From the NCBI GenBank assembly GCA_000320545.1, contig ADNK01001434.1, positions 82,205-146,204 of the forward strand: a stretch of DNA of 64,000 bases, in the 5' to 3' direction. This DNA is from Bigelowiella natans CCMP2755. Taxonomy: Eukaryota > Cercozoa > Chlorarachniophyceae. The notes under the pieces were generated by a model. It did no database searches. It worked only from the letters and a program-made list of their open reading frames with translations, and was not told where the DNA came from. This document shows, one piece after another, positions 59,531 through 64,000 of this stretch. Every line of letters starts with the position of its first letter. Positions within the stretch are counted from its first letter, which is position 1. Made by a program: the position numbers and the translations under genes.

Positions 59531-61965
59531 AATTCATCTGCTTACTTTGTGTCTCTCCAGTCTGTGTGGTGGGCTGTATATTTTTCTGAACTAATTCTAC
59601 ACGGTGAATGTATGCAGCTTGGAATCGCTTTCGACGTGCAAGATTCGGTGGCAGCGGCCAAGATTAGAACGGTGCCAAAAAGCCCCCCTCCATCGAAGGG
59701 CATGATTACTAATAAAGCAGCTGTAGAAGGAAAGAAGGAGTTGCAAGATGCACTTAGTACTACAGCTGAAACAATACCAACCAAAACTGCGCGGTGGCCC
59801 AAGAACGAAGATGCTGCTGCGGTCATTGGCAAGGACGGCCAGAATGACGGTGGAAGGACGAGGAACTCAGGAACTGGCGACGTTGCTGGTGAGGAGGTGA
59901 GAGGTAACGCAAACACTATAGATGGGGCAGCAGATGTGGAGGACCACAAGTTATCCCCAGCAGCAGCCGCAGCATCGTCATCGTCATCGTCGTCGTCATC
60001 ACCTAATCCAACGGGCGAAAACAGCAGCTCGAAGAAAAGAAAAAGCGGACAAACTAGTTCCCTCTCGTCTATCGGCGACTCCGAGGTCGTGCGGGATGGT
60101 GATGATGATGGCAAGGACGATGCATCTCCCGTGGAAGGAGAAGCACCAGCAGAAGAAGAAGAGGGGCAGGCAGCAGGGAAGATGCCAGCATCATTCGATG
60201 ACGATTCTGCGAAAAAGTCCCCCCCGCCGGGGCCATCATCACCCATTGTTGGAAGTGGCCAGCAACGCGGAGCAGATGGTAATTCCTCGATGATATCCAC
60301 TGCTGCTGCTGCTGCTACTGCTACTGCTGCTAGTAGTAGTAGTAATGAAGATGGCCCTCGCCAAACCAAGGCTACTATTGGCGATAACGCCGCTAAAGTA
60401 GAAACTGCTGCATTAGAGGCAGACTCACAGAATGGCAGACGAGACAACGATGGAAAGAGAGGAGGAGGAGGAGGAGGAGGAGGAGGAGGAGAAGGAGAAA
60501 AAGACAAGTCTGAACTGGCGACTACTGCCAATACCGATGACAATGGAGGCGATAACACAAGAGACGCGGAGAAAGGCTTTTCAAGCGAGAATAATGCTGC
60601 TGCTGCTCTTGCTGCTGCTGGAGGTGATAGAAAGCTACAAGGCAAGGAAGCAAAAAGTGAAACGACGACAACGACGAAAACGAAGTCGCGGCAGAAGAAG
60701 AAAGAGGAAACTGCTCCTCCTCCTTCTCAGGAGATCCACTGGGGCGTTGCTTGCGACATGCTAGGACAGAATCCCATACGAGGGATACGATGGACGAAGA
60801 AAGGCCAGGACTACGATCTTTGCCAGGCGGCCTACGACACCTTATCAAAGGAGGAGAAAGCCCGCTTTATTCCTATCTTCAAGAGCGAGCTTCCCTCACC
60901 AGAAGAGTCCTCGTCTCGCCGAGCGTCAACTTTTGGCGGATTAACGGACACGTTCAAGAAGGTGGCGGGGAAAGGCCTCGAGCTCGTCAAGAAGCGGGTT
61001 GAGGAGGGCAGCAGCGTCATTAGCGGCGCAGCCTCGGAGGTGGCTGGTACATCGAAAATGATGACATCTCCATCGTCGTCTTCGTCGCTGAAGGGGAGCG
61101 CTGCCGCTGCTGCTGCAGACAAGGATTCGCAGATACGGTCTCTCTCTTCGCGGCTGGCAGCCGCTGAGAAGAAGGCCTCGATACTCAAGCAGAATGCAGG
61201 CCACCTCGAGGCCGAGCTGGAGGAAAAGCAGCAGGAGAACAGCTCGCTCCGGCAGGTCTGGAACGAGGCGAGGAGCAGCCTGAAACGCACACAGAAAGCG
61301 CTCAGAGCTAACGAGGAGAGGTACCGACACCGGCTTATGGAAAGGGAGAGCGCCTCGCAACGTAAAGCGGAGGCGAAGGAGCGCGAGTACAAGGAGTCCA
61401 TCCTCTCTCTTCGGAAGGAGATCGACAACATGCGGCGGGATCACGACAAGACGGTATCCCTCCGCGAGAGGACTGCGGAGGCTGCGGAGGCCGGCCGCCT
61501 GGACCTCGAGCGGAGAATGGCAAGCGCGATCTCGGAGGCGGCCGGCCTGCGAGACAGCATCGCAGAGCTCCAGGAGAAGAACGAGGACATGGTGCGAGCG
61601 CGCGATCAGACGGCCCAGGAGCACGCTAGAACGCTGCAGGCCCTCCGCAGCGAACACGAGCGCCTCCAGGCAGCCCTCGAGAGCGAGAGAAGACACAAGG
61701 GTACAACGCTCTCGGAGTTGAAGCACCGCGAGGGGTTCCTCGAGGACAACAATCTCGAGATAGCTAACGCCCTAGCTGAGTCTCAGCGGCAAGCGGACGA
61801 GAAGACGCGGCTCGTGGAGAGGGTGAAGCTGGAGGCGCAATGGGCCAAGGCTGATAAGAAGGCAGCCGAGGAGCAGCTCTCATCCACCAAGGAACGCCTG
61901 GCGATCGCAGAGACCGGCCTTGCCAAGCACAAGAGGGAGTCGAAGGAGGTTGCCATTGCGCGCGC

Positions 61966-62007
<42 letters not shown>

Positions 62008-63288
62008 CTTGGCGTAAATTCCATGTTGGGAAGGCCTGTCCATGCTGAGACGATGTATCTGATGCATGGGGATATATCTATATATTATATATCCGATAAT
62101 CATGACGATATGCCGCTGCTCTTTTTACTCTCTTCTTCCCTCCTTTCTTCCTCAGCGGCTGGGCGGCTTGGAGAAAGCACTTGCCAACGCGAAGATTGAG
62201 AATGGCCAGGTAGCAGGAAGTTAGGAGCTTGGCAGTTGTTACATCCAGTAGTAGAAGTACCGAGAGGAGTAAGAAAAACACAGATCACACGTACATATGT
62301 TAAGAACTACCACTAACGGGCTCTCCCACGCTACAGCTTGCCACCTCCCTATCTTCCAAGGCAATGGAAATCCGCACTCTTGAAGCCAAGGTAAGAGCTG
62401 CAGTGAAGAGGAGAGCCCAGTTGAGAGAGGAGAATAGGGAAGGAGAACAAACGAATTTGGAAGGAGAGAGAGAGGGGGTGGGGAGGATGGTAAGGACCAC
62501 ACAACATATCTCCATTTCTCTCTTTAATTGGTACTCATCGTTGATGTGTGTGTGTGTGTGTGTGTGTGTGTGTTGTCCATCCTCTTCCCCTCCTTGAATC
62601 TACCTGACTACCAGTTGGAGCAAGCAGTTCGGAAAAGGAGGAGGAGTACGAAGAAGACACCTAAGAAGAAGAAGAAGGTGTGTGGACGATGAAGACGACG
62701 ACAATCAAAAATAAGAAGAAGAAGAAGATGAAGATGATGATGATGATGATGAAGCAATACAGAGAACAGTACAATGAGGCAGAATAGAGCGAGGAAGGGA
62801 GAGGGTGATTCATCCGTTTAAGTTCAGAATTCATGCCCACTTGATGATACGTACGTAGGGGGGAAAGACAGAGGGTGCTCACAAAGACGAACAAACGGAG
62901 GAAAAGAAGGAAGAAGGGGAGGAAGAGGAGGAGGAGGAGGAGGAGGAGGAGGAGGAGGAGGGATCATCCTCGTTGGACGACTCCTCAATAGCGTCAAGGA
63001 TCAAAACTATGGCACAGCACCTCATGAAGAAGCAAACCGAAGTTGACAGGTTGGTGCGGGGAGCTCCCAAAGCGTATGTAGTATTAATAAGGGGGGGGGG
63101 GGGGGGTGCAATGAGATTGAGGGACAACGATGACGTCGACTTCCTAGTTTACGAAGACGGCAACGATAGGTCAATGGGTAGCTAAAAAGACAATTTACCA
63201 TTTAATGCCCTGTGCGGAGGATGTATTCTATGAGCACTGTCGGAAACTCGCTTGGCGGAACCTCCTCGTTGTTCTTCGTCCTATTGCT

Positions 63289-63324
<36 letters not shown>

Positions 63325-63932
63325 GCGCATGCCTGAAGTCTTCCTCGTCTACCTTTCTTCCACGTGTGCTGCTGCTGACAGAGTAACCGCCCATCGGAAT
63401 GCGTTAGCGCTGCAGCTTGAGACGGAGCAGCGAGCGGTCAAGTCTCTCGAGAAGAAGATTCGCTTAATGCGGGCAAACCCGGTCGGTGCTCTCCCTTCTT
63501 CCTTTTCACCTGATGATGTGCCCGCTGCTGTAGTATTGTGCCATCAAACGGAGGGGGGGGGGGGTTCCAAAAACAACGGGCAACAGCTTACCCTCCCCTC
63601 CTTCGCTCATCGTTTTTAATTTTCAGGACGTGGAGTACTACCGCGACCGGGCCAAGGCAGGTGAGGAAAAACGGGGATCACTCCATCAGCATCAGAAACA
63701 ATGGCGGCGGGGCGAATAATGCCATGGCCAACGCCCATCCGAGTGTGGCCAAGGCAATGCGATTCCTGGACTCTTTCAGGTTGAGTTAGTAAGTAGAAGC
63801 AGCTAGCAGTAGCAGCCAATGAATTTCCATGCAATGGCGCGGCCATATCGATGGCTTGCGTTAGGTTATAGAGGGAGCCGCGGAACGATGTTTGTCCAAA
63901 GACCGCATGGTCCACGCGTCTGCTCGCTCATT

Positions 63933-63984
<52 letters not shown>

Positions 63985-64000
63985 TCTGTGTGTGTGTGTG
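58663..64000 (+). CDS. golgin-84-like coiled-coil protein with a degenerate ZZ-type domain, 3' end beyond the window
   Basis: Probable Golgi tethering protein. Exon 58663-58716 begins MSNWIEWASKALDDLDSG, very like the golgin-84 start (Met-Ser-Trp...Lys-Ala-x-x-x-Leu). Exon 58793-58860 (MASKINEIKQKQNSGIKDDE) follows in phase, then short exons near 59185-59231 and 59338-59400. The main exon runs from about 59560 to 61950: an acidic/Ser-rich region; a ZZ-like module IHWGVACDMLGQNPIRGIRW with YDLC, lacking several zinc-binding Cys; and about 280 residues of continuous coiled coil (EELEEKQQENSSLRQVWNEA and so on). Later exons continue the coil: 62156-62209 (RLGGLEKALANAKIENGQ), 62338-62390, a Glu-rich one near 62870-63049 ending TMAQHLMKKQTEVDR, and 63381-63480 (VTAHRNALALQLETEQRAVK). 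This is the golgin-84 QK-x-x-x-x-L...L-x-L-Q-L-E end motif. The exons at 63628-63660 (DVEYYRDRAKAG) and about 63690-63780 (VAKAMRFLDSFR) precede the expected membrane anchor, which is off the window. Confidence 0.75.
59471..59527. repeat. composite (CA)n-(TA)n microsatellite
   Basis: In a golgin-gene intron. Further runs in the same gene: GT 61968-62004 directly after the long exon, GT 62545-62572, GAA/GAT 62712-62752, GGA (coding Glu) 62919-62960, G homopolymer 63090-63107, GT 63289-63323. Confidence 0.85.
63931..64000. repeat. composite (CT)n-(GT)n microsatellite at window end
   Basis: CT run with occasional interruptions passing into a GT run that reaches the last base. It most likely lies in the next golgin intron. 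Confidence 0.8.

Noticed and set aside
59542-60645. 367-aa minus-strand ORF
   Set aside because: Antisense shadow of the Ser/Glu-rich region of the golgin gene; it is low complexity and has no domains.

Overview
This is nuclear DNA of a eukaryote, most likely a single-celled protist and possibly a microalga with a complex plastid. Genes are cut into many short exons by GT-AG introns (and a few GC-AG introns), introns are packed with microsatellites, and a U2 spliceosomal RNA gene is present. The protein set is that of a protist: a REJ/GPS membrane protein, a kinesin with an F-box, a helicase-associated-domain protein with a secretory leader, a six-domain villin/gelsolin and a golgin-84-like protein. 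Two proteins (50.0 kb +, 26.5 kb +) start with a signal peptide followed by a basic, Ser/Arg-rich stretch, which would fit a signal-plus-transit leader of a secondary plastid. I cannot name the species.

Layout. 0.2-2.1 kb: partly resolved small-protein gene (+). 3.1-6.5 kb: EamA/DMT transporter (-), 13 exons, 332 aa. 7.0-9.1 kb: F-box protein (+). 11.2-14.6 kb: protein kinase with a C-terminal extension (-), 9 exons, 590 aa. 14.95-15.15 kb: U2 snRNA (+). 15.5-22.9 kb: F-box kinesin (+), 29 exons, 630 aa. 24.2-26.0 kb: TLC-domain membrane protein (-), partly resolved. 26.5-29.0 kb: secretory/membrane EF-hand protein (+), 9 exons, 418 aa. 29.7 kb: decayed reverse-transcriptase fragment. 30.5-41.9 kb: giant REJ/GPS/PDZ membrane protein (+), 17 exons, 2774 aa. 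43.1-45.8 kb: EF-hand protein made of two tandem modules (+). 46.5-47.3 kb: C2H2 zinc-finger protein (-). 49.05-49.5 kb: last exon of an unrecognised gene (-). 50.0-51.0 kb: helicase-associated-domain protein (+), 240 aa. 51.6-56.8 kb: villin/gelsolin (-). 58.7 kb to the window end: golgin-84-like coiled-coil protein (+), cut off by the window.

Gene models were assembled by hand by matching splice sites and reading phase. For the transporter, kinase, kinesin, 26.5 kb EF-hand, REJ, zinc-finger and HA genes the summed exon length is an exact multiple of three with no internal stop, which supports them strongly. The neighbouring genes do not form a pathway. Common themes are membrane/secretory and cytoskeletal functions (kinesin, villin, golgin) and calcium binding (two EF-hand genes). 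Spacers between genes differ from introns: they have few microsatellites and are rich in CTAG, CATG and GCATGC palindromes.
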